From NCBI GenBank assembly GCA_913009825.1, contig CAJVYQ010000010.1:43281-107280 (forward strand): a stretch of DNA of 64,000 nt, in the 5' to 3' direction. The position numbers were made by a program, and so were the translations under genes. The notes beneath the pieces are model-generated. The model was not told where the DNA came from, did not search any database, and saw only the letters and a program-made list of their open reading frames with translations. This DNA comes from an uncultured Deferribacteres bacterium. GTDB taxonomy: Bacteria; Zhuqueibacterota; JdFR-76; DREG01. Of this stretch, positions 1 through 8,723 are shown in pieces. Positions within the stretch are counted from its first letter, which is position 1. Each line of letters opens with the position of its first letter.

Positions 1-802
1 TTCACCGCGTATGATTAATAAAATTGCCCGGAAAAATAATTGGGATTGCAGTTACCATCCTTTTTCCATTCCCGGAGATAAAATGGCCGATTTTATAAAG
101 GCGGTAAAATTACTGCCCGTTGCCGGGTTTAATGTAACCGTTCCGTACAAACAATCCATCCTTCAATATTGCGACGAACTTTCGGCCGGTGTGCGTGAAA
201 TTGGCGCCGCCAACACAATTATCAACGACCGGGGCAGATTGATTGCCCGGAATACGGATGTTACCGGTTTTAAGTACGGCATGAAAAATTTACTGCCGGA
301 AAATATAAATCTGTCCGGCGCTCTCATTTTAGGCGCCGGCGGCGTTGCCCGGGCGGTAGTTTATGCGCTGAAAAAAATGGACTGCCGTAACTTTTACCTG
401 ACCGATGTGAACCCGGAAAAAGAACGGCAATGGCGGGAAGAGGTGAGCGGTATGTTCAATAATTGTGAGATTCATTTCTTCACGCCGCAAACGGAACGAC
501 TGCGGGAGCTGTTGAGTAGTGTAAATTTAATCATTCAGGCCACGCCGGTTGGCATGTTTCCAAATATAAATGAAGCGGTTCAGTTTCCGTTCGAAAATCT
601 TACGCAGAATCACTATGTTTACGATCTGGTTTATAACCCACTGGAAACAAAATTTGTCCGCCTGGCAAAACAATCCGGCGCGCAAGCGCATAATGGATTG
701 AATATGCTGGCCGCTCAGGCTGCCAAATCGTTGGAGCATTGGGGTTTTTCCGTGGCGGCGGAAGTTTTGTTTAATACTCTTTTAGCAGAAAATCAAAGTT
801 AA
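1..802 (+). CDS. aroE: Shikimate dehydrogenase, 5' end cut by window edge
   Basis: AroE reduces 3-dehydroshikimate to shikimate with NADPH in the cytoplasmic chorismate pathway. The frame is open from the window edge. The codons just before the first ATG (position 11) read S-P-R, so the protein starts as SPRMINKIA, matching the family's SLSPxxHN substrate loop; the true start therefore lies outside the window and the ATG at 11 is internal. Visible motifs are NVTVPYKQ with the catalytic Lys, the GAANTI segment, RNTDVTGF, and the NADP-binding ILGAGGVARA. The C-terminal GLNMLAAQAAKSLEHW helix is also typical. It is followed 16 bp later by aroC and then by aroK-aroB, so this is an aromatic-amino-acid cluster. 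Confidence 0.96.
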   Translation, partial: SPRMINKIARKNNWDCSYHPFSIPGDKMADFIKAVKLLPVAGFNVTVPYKQSILQYCDELSAGVREIGAANTIINDRGRLIARNTDVTGFKYGMKNLLPENINLSGALILGAGGVARAVVYALKKMDCRNFYLTDVNPEKERQWREEVSGMFNNCEIHFFTPQTERLRELLSSVNLIIQATPVGMFPNINEAVQFPFENLTQNHYVYDLVYNPLETKFVRLAKQSGAQAHNGLNMLAAQAAKSLEHWGFSVAAEVLFNTLLAENQS

Positions 803-818
803 AAATCGGGATATTTTC

Positions 819-1943
819 ATGTTGACTTATCACACCGCCGGAGATTCGCACGGTAAAATGCTCCTTGGCGTTTTGACAGGATTTCCGGCACATGTTCCTC
901 TTTCCGTGGAAAAAATCAATGCCGTGTTGGCTCGGCGCCAGGCCGGATACGGACGTAGTAAGCGGCAGCAGATCGAGAAAGATGAGGTGGAAATTGTCGC
1001 CGGTTTCTGGCGGGGAGAATCCACCGGCGCGCCGCTTGGACTTACGGTGAAGAACAAAGCCGGTAAAATACAAAAAACGGTGCGGCCGCGAACCGTTCCC
1101 CGTCCGGGTCATGCGGATTTAGCCGGTGCATGGAAATATGGTTGGGAACATGATTTTAATCCGGTCATCGAAAGGTCCAGCGCCCGGGAAACTGCTATGC
1201 GGGTTGCTATTGGCGCGATTTGTTCTGCGTTTTTACGGGAATTAGGTGTCGAAGTGCTGGGACATGTCCGCCGCATCGGCGACGTGGAAACAGAAATCGG
1301 GGAATTGCCTTTGGGGAAAATGAGGCAGATTATGGAAAAATCCCCTTTCCATTGCTTGGATGCCGGTGTTGAAGAAAAAATGCGTCAACTTGTCGATGAT
1401 ATCCGGGAAGAAGGCGACAGTCTTGGCGGTGAAGTGGAAGTGATTGTGGAGAATGCTCCGCCGGGATTGGGAAATCCGGGCGATGCAGATCAACGGCTGG
1501 ACGCACAATTGGCACAGGCCATGATGAGTATCCCCTCGGTGAAAGCGGTGGAAATCGGTGACGGCATCAGGAACTCCTATTTGCCGGGAAGTTGGGTGCA
1601 TGATAAAATCAGTCTGGCCAATCAACATATTCGGCGGGAGACCAATCGCACCGGCGGTATCGAAGGCGGGATCAGCAATGGGGAACGGATCATTGTGCGT
1701 AATTATCACAAACCGGTTCCTACCATGGTACAGGGAATCGAGAGCGTGAATTTGCAGGACGGCACTTCCCAAAAAGCGCCTTATATTCGCTCGGATGTTG
1801 TAGTGATCCCTGCTGCCTCCGTTGTTGCCGAAGCAATGGCCGCTTTTGTGATTGTCAAAGCGATACTGGAAAAATTTGGTCATGATCATTTAGAGGACAT
1901 TAAAAAAAATATAGAGAATTACAAAAACAGATTGAAATTTTAG
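819..1943 (+). CDS. aroC: Chorismate synthase
   Basis: Converts 5-enolpyruvylshikimate-3-phosphate to chorismate, using reduced FMN, in the last shared step of aromatic biosynthesis. The 374 residues fit the family length. Family signatures are DSHGKMLLGVLTGFPA near the N-terminus, the RPGHADLAGAWKYG region, ERSSARETAMRVAIGA, and GISNGERIIVRNYHKPVPTM, with basic and histidine residues at the usual FMN-binding places. It starts with an ATG 16 bp after aroE and is probably co-transcribed with it. A 196-bp gap separates it from the fused aroK-aroB gene. Confidence 0.97.
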   Translation: MLTYHTAGDSHGKMLLGVLTGFPAHVPLSVEKINAVLARRQAGYGRSKRQQIEKDEVEIVAGFWRGESTGAPLGLTVKNKAGKIQKTVRPRTVPRPGHADLAGAWKYGWEHDFNPVIERSSARETAMRVAIGAICSAFLRELGVEVLGHVRRIGDVETEIGELPLGKMRQIMEKSPFHCLDAGVEEKMRQLVDDIREEGDSLGGEVEVIVENAPPGLGNPGDADQRLDAQLAQAMMSIPSVKAVEIGDGIRNSYLPGSWVHDKISLANQHIRRETNRTGGIEGGISNGERIIVRNYHKPVPTMVQGIESVNLQDGTSQKAPYIRSDVVVIPAASVVAEAMAAFVIVKAILEKFGHDHLEDIKKNIENYKNRLKF

Positions 1944-2139
1944 TTCCGGCGGGGTTCGTCCGGTTTCGTATTGTAACGCTTCGGGCAGGTAGAAAAACAT
2001 TCTCCTGTTTTCTACTTCAAGGGGGGGGATGAGCGGGGCAGATAGATGTAAAACAATTTTTTAGCACAATCAAATCATATCCGTATTGTTGCTCTTTCTT
2101 TGTTGAATTCTGCCTGTTTGATTATCGGAGCTTTTTATA

Positions 2140-3753
2140 ATGGCACAAAATTCATCTTTCTCAATCCAGTTCAAATCTTCCCGCATCGTCCTTGCCGGTA
2201 TGATGGGTTCCGGCAAATCAACCGTGGCAAAAATTCTTGCCGATTACCTGGATTGGGATTTTATCGACACCGATGCTCTCATCGAAAAGAGGCATGGAAA
2301 AACCATCAGGGAAATCTTTGCCGATGAGGGGGAACCTTATTTTCGCAATCTGGAACGGGATTTGGTGAAAGAGCTTCAAGCCCGGAATCACTGTGTTATC
2401 GCTACCGGCGGCGGTATGATTGTTCCCGAAGAAAACAGAAATTTACTTCATCGGGATTCGCTCTTTGTGCATCTGCATTCTTCGGTTCAGGAACTGATGG
2501 AACGGTTAGAAAAAGCTACCAACCGTCCCCTGCTTTTGCGCGGAGAATTGCTGGAGGAGCTGCAAAAAATTTATTGTGACCGGGCCGGAATTTACGAAGG
2601 ATTGCCAATCCAGATTCTTACGGATGATAAAACGCCGGTTCAGATTGCCTGGGAAATTTTGCTGCAGTTGGTACATTCCCATGAGATCATCTCCGGCGGA
2701 AAAGCCGTGGTGCATGTGGGATTAAATCTGACTTCTGTTTTGGCTGACATTCTGGAACAGGGAATTATTTCTACTCCGGTTTTTATTCTGGCGGATGAAT
2801 ATTTCTGGCCGATCGCAGGAAAGTTTTACATGGAGAGAGTCCTGGCAGAAATGGATCGCAGCCCAAATCTCCATTTGATGCTAATTTCCAGTTCAGAGCA
2901 GAACAAATCCATCGAAACGGCCACAGTTATGTGGCGGGAGATGATTGAAGCCGGCGCCGATCGCAACAGTGTATTGGTAGTATTGGGTGGCGGCGTGCCC
3001 GGCGATGTAGGCGGGTTTGTTGCTTCCACCCTGTTTCGCGGCATCCGTTTGATTCAAATCCCGACTACTCTGTTGGCGCAGATCGATTCTTCCATCGGCG
3101 GGAAAACAGGCGTCAATTTGCAGGACACCAAAAATATGGTTGGCACCTTTTATCCCGCTCATCACACGCTGATCGATCCATTGCTATTGCTGACTCTTCC
3201 CGAACGGGAGATGAGCAGCGGCCTGGCGGAGATGATTAAAACGGCGCTGCTGGGGGATTATGAGTTGTTCGGTTTCCTTGAAGAAAACATGCCCAAAATT
3301 TTGCACGAACAATTGCCTCTGTTGCTCCGGGCGGTTACACGAACGGCCAAAATCAAAGTGGAGATTGTGGAAGAAGATCTGTATGAAAAAAGCGGAAGCC
3401 GGATTTTACTGAATCTGGGGCATACCTACGGCCACGCCATCGAAGTTTTGAGCGATTACAAATTGAAACACGGTGAAGCGGTATCTCTCGGGATGGTGCT
3501 GGCAGCAAAACTTGGGGTAAAATTAGGCTATTGTGATGACGCCATACTCAATCGTTTAACAACTTTATTGAAACAGGCTCAACTTCCCGTTAAATTGCCG
3601 GATATGAAGAAAGAAGAAATCCTTGGGAAAATCAAACGCGATAAAAAAAGAACCAATCAGGTTTTGCGTTTTGTTTTTCCCAAAGAGATCGGCCGGGCGA
3701 ATGCAGTACCGCTTGAATCTGAAGAAAAATTGCTGTTGGCTTTTGATGATTAA
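2140..3753 (+). CDS. aroKB: Bifunctional shikimate kinase / 3-dehydroquinate synthase
   Basis: A single 537-residue ORF joins two pathway steps that are normally separate proteins. Residues about 12-175 are shikimate kinase (Walker A GMMGSGKST at 20-28, then DTDALIEKRHGKTIREIF, ATGGGMIV, and a lid region with NRPLL). Residues about 185-537 are 3-dehydroquinate synthase, with the NAD-binding GGGVPGDVGGFVAS, IPTTLLAQIDSSIGGKTG, and the metal ligands in LGHTYGHAIE and KLKHGEAVSLGM. The same order of fusion is known from Thermotoga. Enzymes 2, 4, 5 and 7 of the shikimate pathway are thus encoded side by side here; aroA, aroD/aroQ and aroF/G are not in the window. Confidence 0.96.
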   Translation: MAQNSSFSIQFKSSRIVLAGMMGSGKSTVAKILADYLDWDFIDTDALIEKRHGKTIREIFADEGEPYFRNLERDLVKELQARNHCVIATGGGMIVPEENRNLLHRDSLFVHLHSSVQELMERLEKATNRPLLLRGELLEELQKIYCDRAGIYEGLPIQILTDDKTPVQIAWEILLQLVHSHEIISGGKAVVHVGLNLTSVLADILEQGIISTPVFILADEYFWPIAGKFYMERVLAEMDRSPNLHLMLISSSEQNKSIETATVMWREMIEAGADRNSVLVVLGGGVPGDVGGFVASTLFRGIRLIQIPTTLLAQIDSSIGGKTGVNLQDTKNMVGTFYPAHHTLIDPLLLLTLPEREMSSGLAEMIKTALLGDYELFGFLEENMPKILHEQLPLLLRAVTRTAKIKVEIVEEDLYEKSGSRILLNLGHTYGHAIEVLSDYKLKHGEAVSLGMVLAAKLGVKLGYCDDAILNRLTTLLKQAQLPVKLPDMKKEEILGKIKRDKKRTNQVLRFVFPKEIGRANAVPLESEEKLLLAFDD

Positions 3754-3850
3754 ACAATTCACGTAGTACAATTACTTTACTTGATTTATTTCATCTTGCC
3801 TCATGGTAAAATTATTCTTATCTTTAGGTCAAAATCATGGAGATTCCATT

Positions 3851-4054
3851 ATGGATATGATTAAAAAACAATATATTGTTGATGAGAAAAACAGAAAAAT
3901 CGGAGTTCGGTTAGATATTGGCACTTTCAATAAAATTGAAGAGTTGCTGGAGAATTATGCTCTGGTTCAGTTAATGAAGGAGAATGAAAACGAAGACAAA
4001 TTAGATAGAAAAAATGCAGAGACCTTTTATCGTCAATTGGAAAAAGCAGCTTGA
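3851..4054 (+). CDS. Antitoxin of a type II toxin-antitoxin pair
   Basis: A 67-residue acidic protein starting MDMIKKQYIVDEKNRKIGV, resembling the short antitoxins found beside RelE/ParE toxins (QYIVDEKNRKxxV, then a helix with KIEELLENYALVQLM). I chose the ATG at 3851 because GGAGA lies 8 bases upstream; an earlier in-frame ATG at 3803 has no such site. Its TGA stop overlaps the TTG start of the toxin frame (TTGA), the usual coupling of antitoxin and toxin. The toxin frame itself is interrupted, so this antitoxin may now be an orphan. Confidence 0.7.
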   Translation: MDMIKKQYIVDEKNRKIGVRLDIGTFNKIEELLENYALVQLMKENENEDKLDRKNAETFYRQLEKAA

Positions 4055-4317
4055 AAGTTAAGTATCGAAGAAAATTTTTAATTGAATTGGCGAAGATTCC
4101 TGCAAAGACGAGAAGTCGTATGGAACAATTTGTCTTTAATGATGTCCCCAATGCGATATTCATTTCCGAAATTAGTAAAATGGAAAAGCTCAAGTGATAT
4201 TCAGTGTTTTATAAAGTGCGTTCCGGCTCTTATCGAATCGGGATCAGAATGGAAAATGATGCTATTATTTTTGAGCGAGTTCGTCATCGCAAAGATATTT
4301 ATCGCTGTTTCCCATAA
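4051..4317 (+). pseudogene. RelE/ParE-family toxin broken by one in-frame TGA
   Basis: Starting at TTG 4051, overlapping the antitoxin stop, the frame reads LKVKYRRKFLIELAKIPA and continues to MEKLK. It then meets TGA at 4195-4197 and resumes without any shift as YSVFYKVRSGSYRIGIRMEN, ending IYRCFP at TAA 4315. The joined 88 codons match the length and fold pattern of RelE/ParE toxins (KxLKGY...YRIGI...RKDIY). In homologues the residue at the stop is glycine, so a single GGA to TGA change explains the break. The part after the stop holds the conserved basic and aromatic core, so the truncated 48-residue product should be inactive. Confidence 0.82.
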
Positions 4318-4322
4318 AAGTA

Positions 4323-5624
4323 ATGATTACGAATGATTTTCACTTAGAAAATATGTATTTATCAACAAAGAAGACTGAAGTTGATTTAAAAAGAACACTT
4401 CAAAATTTTTCCCTGCAATCTTCATCTGATCTGTTCAATGGGATATCAAGTTGCAATACCAGTATCGAATATTTGAAAATAGATGATTTAACCTATCCCA
4501 AATTCACCAATGAATTTTGGACTGCCAAACAGCGTCAGGCTTCTTCACTCCATGAAATTGCCTATCGCGCTTGTTTTAAAGGGCAGTTGCCGCGATTTTT
4601 TATCGAATTGCTCACCAATCCGTGCGATACGGTTTACGACCCTTTTTCCGGCCGGGGAACGACTGTCATCGAGGCGGCTCTGCTGGGACGCAACGTCATC
4701 GCCAACGACATTAATCCCCTGAGTGAAATTCTTTCCCGGCCACGATTATCTATCCCGGAAATTCCCGCGGTGCAAAAACATCTTGCACAAATTGAATTCA
4801 GCGAAAATGCCGAAGCGGACATCGATCTGTCCATGTTTTATCATCCCGCAACTCTGTCTGAAATTGTTTCGCTGCGAAATTATTTGCAGGAACGCCGCCT
4901 TACCGGCTCAGAAGATGATCCGGACCGGTGGATTCGCATGGTTGCCACCAATCGCCTTACCGGCCATTCGGCCGGCTTTTTTTCTGTATATTCACTCCCG
5001 CCCAATCAGGCGGTGACGCAGGAAAGCCAAAGGAAAATCAATCTCAAACGGAATCAAAAACCGGCATATCGGGATACTAAAAAACTGATTCTGAAAAAGT
5101 CAAAATCGCTGTTAAGAAATCTGTCCTCTGTCCAGAAAGAAAATCTGAAGAATGCCGCGAAAAGCGCTCTGTTTTTAGCCGAAGATGCAAGAAAAACAAG
5201 CCGGATTCCAAACGATTCAGTTCAACTAACGGTAACCTCTCCTCCCTTCTTAAATATTGTGCAGTACGCCGGTGACAACTGGCTGCGCTGCTGGTTTAAC
5301 GGCATTCATCCGGATGAAGTAGCAGGGAGAATTACGATGTCGCGTACTGTCGATCGATGGTCGAAAGTAATGGGCGATGTGTTCAATGAACTTTTTCGTC
5401 TCACCAAACACAATGGCTGGGTTGCATTCGAAGTGGGAGAGGTGCGAAAGGGCAAGGTAAAGCTTGAAGAAAAAGTGATCCCATTGGGAACCGCTGCGGG
5501 TTTTGCCTGTGAAGCGATTTTGATCAACCGGCAGCAGTTTACAAAAACATCCAATATTTGGGGTATCAAAAACAATGAGCGAGGAACCAACTCAAACCGG
5601 ATCGTCATCTTCCGTAAAACGTAA
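4323..5624 (+). CDS. Type II DNA methyltransferase (N4-cytosine/N6-adenine type)
   Basis: A SAM-dependent DNA modification enzyme of 433 residues. The SAM-binding motif DPFSGRGTTVIEAALLGR lies near residue 106, followed by NDINP; the catalytic motif TSPPF is near residue 306. SPPF/SPPY is the active-site form of enzymes that methylate exocyclic amino groups, more often N4-cytosine. About 190 residues between the two motifs are basic and probably include target recognition. It starts 5 bp after the broken toxin, and its last 50 bp overlap the start of the nuclease gene in another frame, so the two form a restriction-modification pair. The target sequence cannot be inferred from the protein. 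Confidence 0.85.
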   Translation: MITNDFHLENMYLSTKKTEVDLKRTLQNFSLQSSSDLFNGISSCNTSIEYLKIDDLTYPKFTNEFWTAKQRQASSLHEIAYRACFKGQLPRFFIELLTNPCDTVYDPFSGRGTTVIEAALLGRNVIANDINPLSEILSRPRLSIPEIPAVQKHLAQIEFSENAEADIDLSMFYHPATLSEIVSLRNYLQERRLTGSEDDPDRWIRMVATNRLTGHSAGFFSVYSLPPNQAVTQESQRKINLKRNQKPAYRDTKKLILKKSKSLLRNLSSVQKENLKNAAKSALFLAEDARKTSRIPNDSVQLTVTSPPFLNIVQYAGDNWLRCWFNGIHPDEVAGRITMSRTVDRWSKVMGDVFNELFRLTKHNGWVAFEVGEVRKGKVKLEEKVIPLGTAAGFACEAILINRQQFTKTSNIWGIKNNERGTNSNRIVIFRKT

Positions 5625-6162
5625 GTTTAGTAGAAGCTATCCATTTGTGCTGATTGGCGGAGAGATGATTGCGGCGGCGCAGAAGTTGATACCAACCACA
5701 AAAGTTAACCGTACTGTAGCCTCAAAAATCGATACCCTTTCCGGTCATCTGGGTGAATTTGCTTTTGCGCAATATTTTTACGGCGACTGGCGCGAAAACC
5801 GGGTTGGTAAAAACAGGGGGCAGCCGGATTTCCCGGATGTGGAGATCAAAACATCTGCTTTTCCGTTCAGTGAAAATCTGAACTTGTTGGTGCGCGAAGA
5901 TTATGCAAAAAAGCGCAAACCCAGATATTATGTTCAGATTATTCTGAATGTCCCATCGAGATATGCCGAAAAGATCAAACCGAATGTGAAAGCCGTAATT
6001 TGTGGTTATGCCACATCCGGTGAAGTCGACGCAGGGCCCAAAAGAGATTTTGGCTCGAAAATTAGTGGAAAAGGGGGGTACTTGTGTTATTATATTCCGA
6101 TAATAAATTTGCATCCGATCCGGGAATTGAAATCGATTCTACCGCAAGCTATTTCGAAGTGA
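5575..6162 (+). CDS. Probable type II restriction endonuclease, PD-(D/E)XK
   Basis: A 195-residue protein whose start lies inside the methyltransferase gene (50-bp overlap, different frame). I do not recognise a named enzyme, but the segment GQPDFPDVEIKTS places D88, E90 and K92 in the spacing of a PD-(D/E)XK nuclease active site. An upstream helix with GHLGEFAFAQYF resembles the acidic helix before the core in such folds. The small size, the overlap and the position directly after a modification enzyme support a cognate restriction role. It could also be a non-specific nuclease; cleavage specificity is unknown. Confidence 0.72.
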   Translation: MSEEPTQTGSSSSVKRKFSRSYPFVLIGGEMIAAAQKLIPTTKVNRTVASKIDTLSGHLGEFAFAQYFYGDWRENRVGKNRGQPDFPDVEIKTSAFPFSENLNLLVREDYAKKRKPRYYVQIILNVPSRYAEKIKPNVKAVICGYATSGEVDAGPKRDFGSKISGKGGYLCYYIPIINLHPIRELKSILPQAISK

Positions 6163-6641
6163 TCATGCAACGTCTTCCGTGAATTTTTGTGATCAAGTAT
6201 GAAGCTGTATATTTTTCGCCGGGGAATCTGCCCCAATTGGCACCTGACGATTCAATCCGAACTTTAATATTCCACCATTCATCCGAATTTTTTTCATCGT
6301 AACTCCAACACCTTTTTTGCTTCTGTAAGTAGTAATGAAGGAAAAACTCCCTTTTTCTGTCATCCCCGCCGTGCCCGCGGAGTTAAAGAATGATAATGAA
6401 TGAGATTAATAACATCAAAGCCAATCGACTTTTTGTTGATCTTGTCTGTCAAATTGCTATTGTTGTATTCTGAAAAGGTAATCCTGTTTTTTCGGGGAAG
6501 TATCATTCTGAAACAGGACAATTTCTTTTTCTGCTTAAATTTTACCGTTTGCCGTTAATCGCTAAATAATATTTTTTATCTTCCGATACTTTGAGTAACA
6601 ATTTTGGAAATAGAAAAATTAATTCTTTGGAAAGAACAGAG
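6163..6641. other. Gene-free stretch
   Basis: No convincing ORF, RNA or palindromic element is visible in these 479 bp. A GC-rich patch near 6358-6380 (GTCATCCCCGCCGTGCCCG) weakly resembles the GTCATTCCCGC arms of repeats elsewhere in the window and may be a decayed copy. The far end carries the leader of the lipoprotein gene. Confidence 0.5.
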
Positions 6642-8711
6642 ATGAGAAAGCCCAAGTCAGAAAATTCATTACAATCGATCATCTTGTCATTTTTTACCGG
6701 CATCATTTTTTTTCTTATTTTATCCGTTCAATTTTCCTGCTCCTTCAAAGAACCGGTGGCGCCCAAATGGGATGTCAATCTGCCGGTACCGCTGATGAAC
6801 CGGACGATAACCATGCAGGAATTAGTAGATAAGAATGATTTTTTGGTTTCCAACCCGGATGGCCTGGTTTCTATTGATTTCGAGGAAAATTTGGATCGCT
6901 ACGAAGTCGGGGACCAATTGAAGATTGAAGGGGTGAATGAATCGTTTACAGCAAAATTGGGGAAAATTGAAATTCCTTCTCCGGGAACCAAAACCGCCAC
7001 CTTTAATTTAAGTGATATTTATCCGCCATCGCAGATGTTGAACGGGCAAATGGTACCGGTACCTGCGTTCTCTTTCGAGAACCTGACAGCCAACCTGGAA
7101 GGTTTTCAAGATTTTGAATCCATTTTAATCGAATCCGGATTCATAAGAATCACGTTGACCAATCGTCTGCCTATTCCGTTGATGAGTGGAACCAGTCTGC
7201 AGGTTAAAAATCGAAATACCGGCGAACCGGTTTTTTTTGTTGAATTTTCCCGGCAAATTGAACCGGGCGAAAAGGTGACGAAGAATGTCAGTCTGGCCAA
7301 TGTGCGCATCCCGTCTAATCTTTCTTTTGTGATCACAGGCGGCTCGCCGGGCAGCGGCGCGGAACAGGTGGAAATCGATGCTGACAATGACGGAATCGAT
7401 CTGGAAGCGTATATTTCTCCTCTAACTGCTACAGAAGCGACGGCAGTCATCGAGGAACAACAATTTTCCGGTAAAGACAGCCTGTCGCTTGGCGATTCAA
7501 TCGTTGTTACGCAGGCAAAAATTTCTACCGGAAACTTCGCGCTTGAATTTGAAAACCATGTCCCGTTGAATTTGCAGATCGATTTGCAACTGAATGATTT
7601 TTATGATTTGAATGACCAACCGGTCCGGATTTACATTCCGATCCAGGCAGGCGGTACTGTTTCCCGCAATATTGATATCTCCGGATTTGAATTTCGTCCG
7701 GTTCTGAACAATGGGAGTTCGGTGGTTCATTTTTCCTACGATGTGATCGCAGCAGGTTCCAACGGCAATTTTGTGACGGTAACCAGTGAAGACAATTTTT
7801 CCCTGCGCATTAATTTATCGGAGATTCACTTCTCCGAGCTACATGGAATTCTGAACGGAGTCCAGGTAAAGTTAGATTCTACGGAGATTTCTCTCGATAT
7901 GCCGGAAGATTTGGATAGTTTACATTTCGATGCTGCCCGTCTGGAGTTGTTAGTCAATAATGGGATCGGTTTTCCCCTGTTTCCCGATATTAAAATTGTC
8001 GGCCGCAACAATTCAGACGGGGAAGTAGTGGAATTAAAAATCGACCAGAAAATCGAGGCGGCAAACGATCATCCGGTTCAATCGGTTATTACACTGGATG
8101 AAAACAATAGCAATCTGCTTGATTTTCTGAATATCTCTCCCGATAGGTTGACATTGGCAGGCAGTGTTAAACTTGGCGACGGTATTAAGGTAGCTTCAAT
8201 CACAACATCAGATTTTCTGGAAACTTCCGTACATATTACAGCACCGCTCCGATTAAGTTTTCCCTCCCAATCCATCAAAACCGATGTAGATACCATCCAA
8301 ATCGATGAAGATGCCCGGAAAGAATTGCGGGAAAATCTGTTAAGCGGCAAACTTGTAGCAGAGTTAGACAACCATCTCCCTTTTGGCGTCGATCTGACGC
8401 TGCAATTTTCCGCCAAAGATACCGGCGTTTTTAATAATCCAGAATTAACAATCGGTCCGCTATCTTTGCAGCCTGCTCCGGTATCATCCGCAACCGGTAG
8501 AGTTGAAGCGGAGGAACCCAGCCGGATTTTAATAGAGCTGAACCAGGAAGAGATTGCTATTTTCGCCAATAAGGAAGTTTATATGGGTATTGTGGCTTAT
8601 ATCCCCGGCAGTAATGGTCAGAAATACAGTGTTTATAATAGTGACTACTTGCGGGTGAAGGCTTACTGTGAGTTTAAATATCATGTTGATCCTGAAAAAA
8701 TGTCTCAATAA
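6642..8711 (+). CDS. Large outer-surface or periplasmic lipoprotein, unknown function
   Basis: A 689-residue exported protein. I place the start at ATG 6642 (GGAAAG just upstream) instead of TTG 6591, because this puts a basic start and hydrophobic stretch directly before a lipobox (SVQFSC), as expected for signal peptidase II processing. The mature protein is rich in beta-strand-like segments, with repeated patterns such as LNIDLQL-type runs and several NHxP turns (FENHVPLNLQ, LDNHLPFGVD), suggesting tandem beta-sandwich domains. It is followed 12 bp later by a DUF5723-type barrel and is almost certainly in the same operon, so the two may form an envelope complex. No catalytic motif is visible. 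Confidence 0.8.
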   Translation: MRKPKSENSLQSIILSFFTGIIFFLILSVQFSCSFKEPVAPKWDVNLPVPLMNRTITMQELVDKNDFLVSNPDGLVSIDFEENLDRYEVGDQLKIEGVNESFTAKLGKIEIPSPGTKTATFNLSDIYPPSQMLNGQMVPVPAFSFENLTANLEGFQDFESILIESGFIRITLTNRLPIPLMSGTSLQVKNRNTGEPVFFVEFSRQIEPGEKVTKNVSLANVRIPSNLSFVITGGSPGSGAEQVEIDADNDGIDLEAYISPLTATEATAVIEEQQFSGKDSLSLGDSIVVTQAKISTGNFALEFENHVPLNLQIDLQLNDFYDLNDQPVRIYIPIQAGGTVSRNIDISGFEFRPVLNNGSSVVHFSYDVIAAGSNGNFVTVTSEDNFSLRINLSEIHFSELHGILNGVQVKLDSTEISLDMPEDLDSLHFDAARLELLVNNGIGFPLFPDIKIVGRNNSDGEVVELKIDQKIEAANDHPVQSVITLDENNSNLLDFLNISPDRLTLAGSVKLGDGIKVASITTSDFLETSVHITAPLRLSFPSQSIKTDVDTIQIDEDARKELRENLLSGKLVAELDNHLPFGVDLTLQFSAKDTGVFNNPELTIGPLSLQPAPVSSATGRVEAEEPSRILIELNQEEIAIFANKEVYMGIVAYIPGSNGQKYSVYNSDYLRVKAYCEFKYHVDPEKMSQ

Positions 8712-8723
8712 AAAAGGTTCGAA

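Noticed and set aside
1242..1889. Long minus-strand ORF opposite aroC
   Set aside because: Antisense shadow; His/Arg-rich composition without family features.
4195..4197. UGA read as glycine (alternative code) or selenocysteine in the toxin frame
   Set aside because: Many intact genes here end in TGA (for example galT, pnp, feo-locus genes), and the residue expected is Gly with no SECIS-like need. A nonsense mutation is simpler.
7106..7450. Minus-strand ORF within the lipoprotein gene
   Set aside because: Antisense shadow of a well-supported coding frame.
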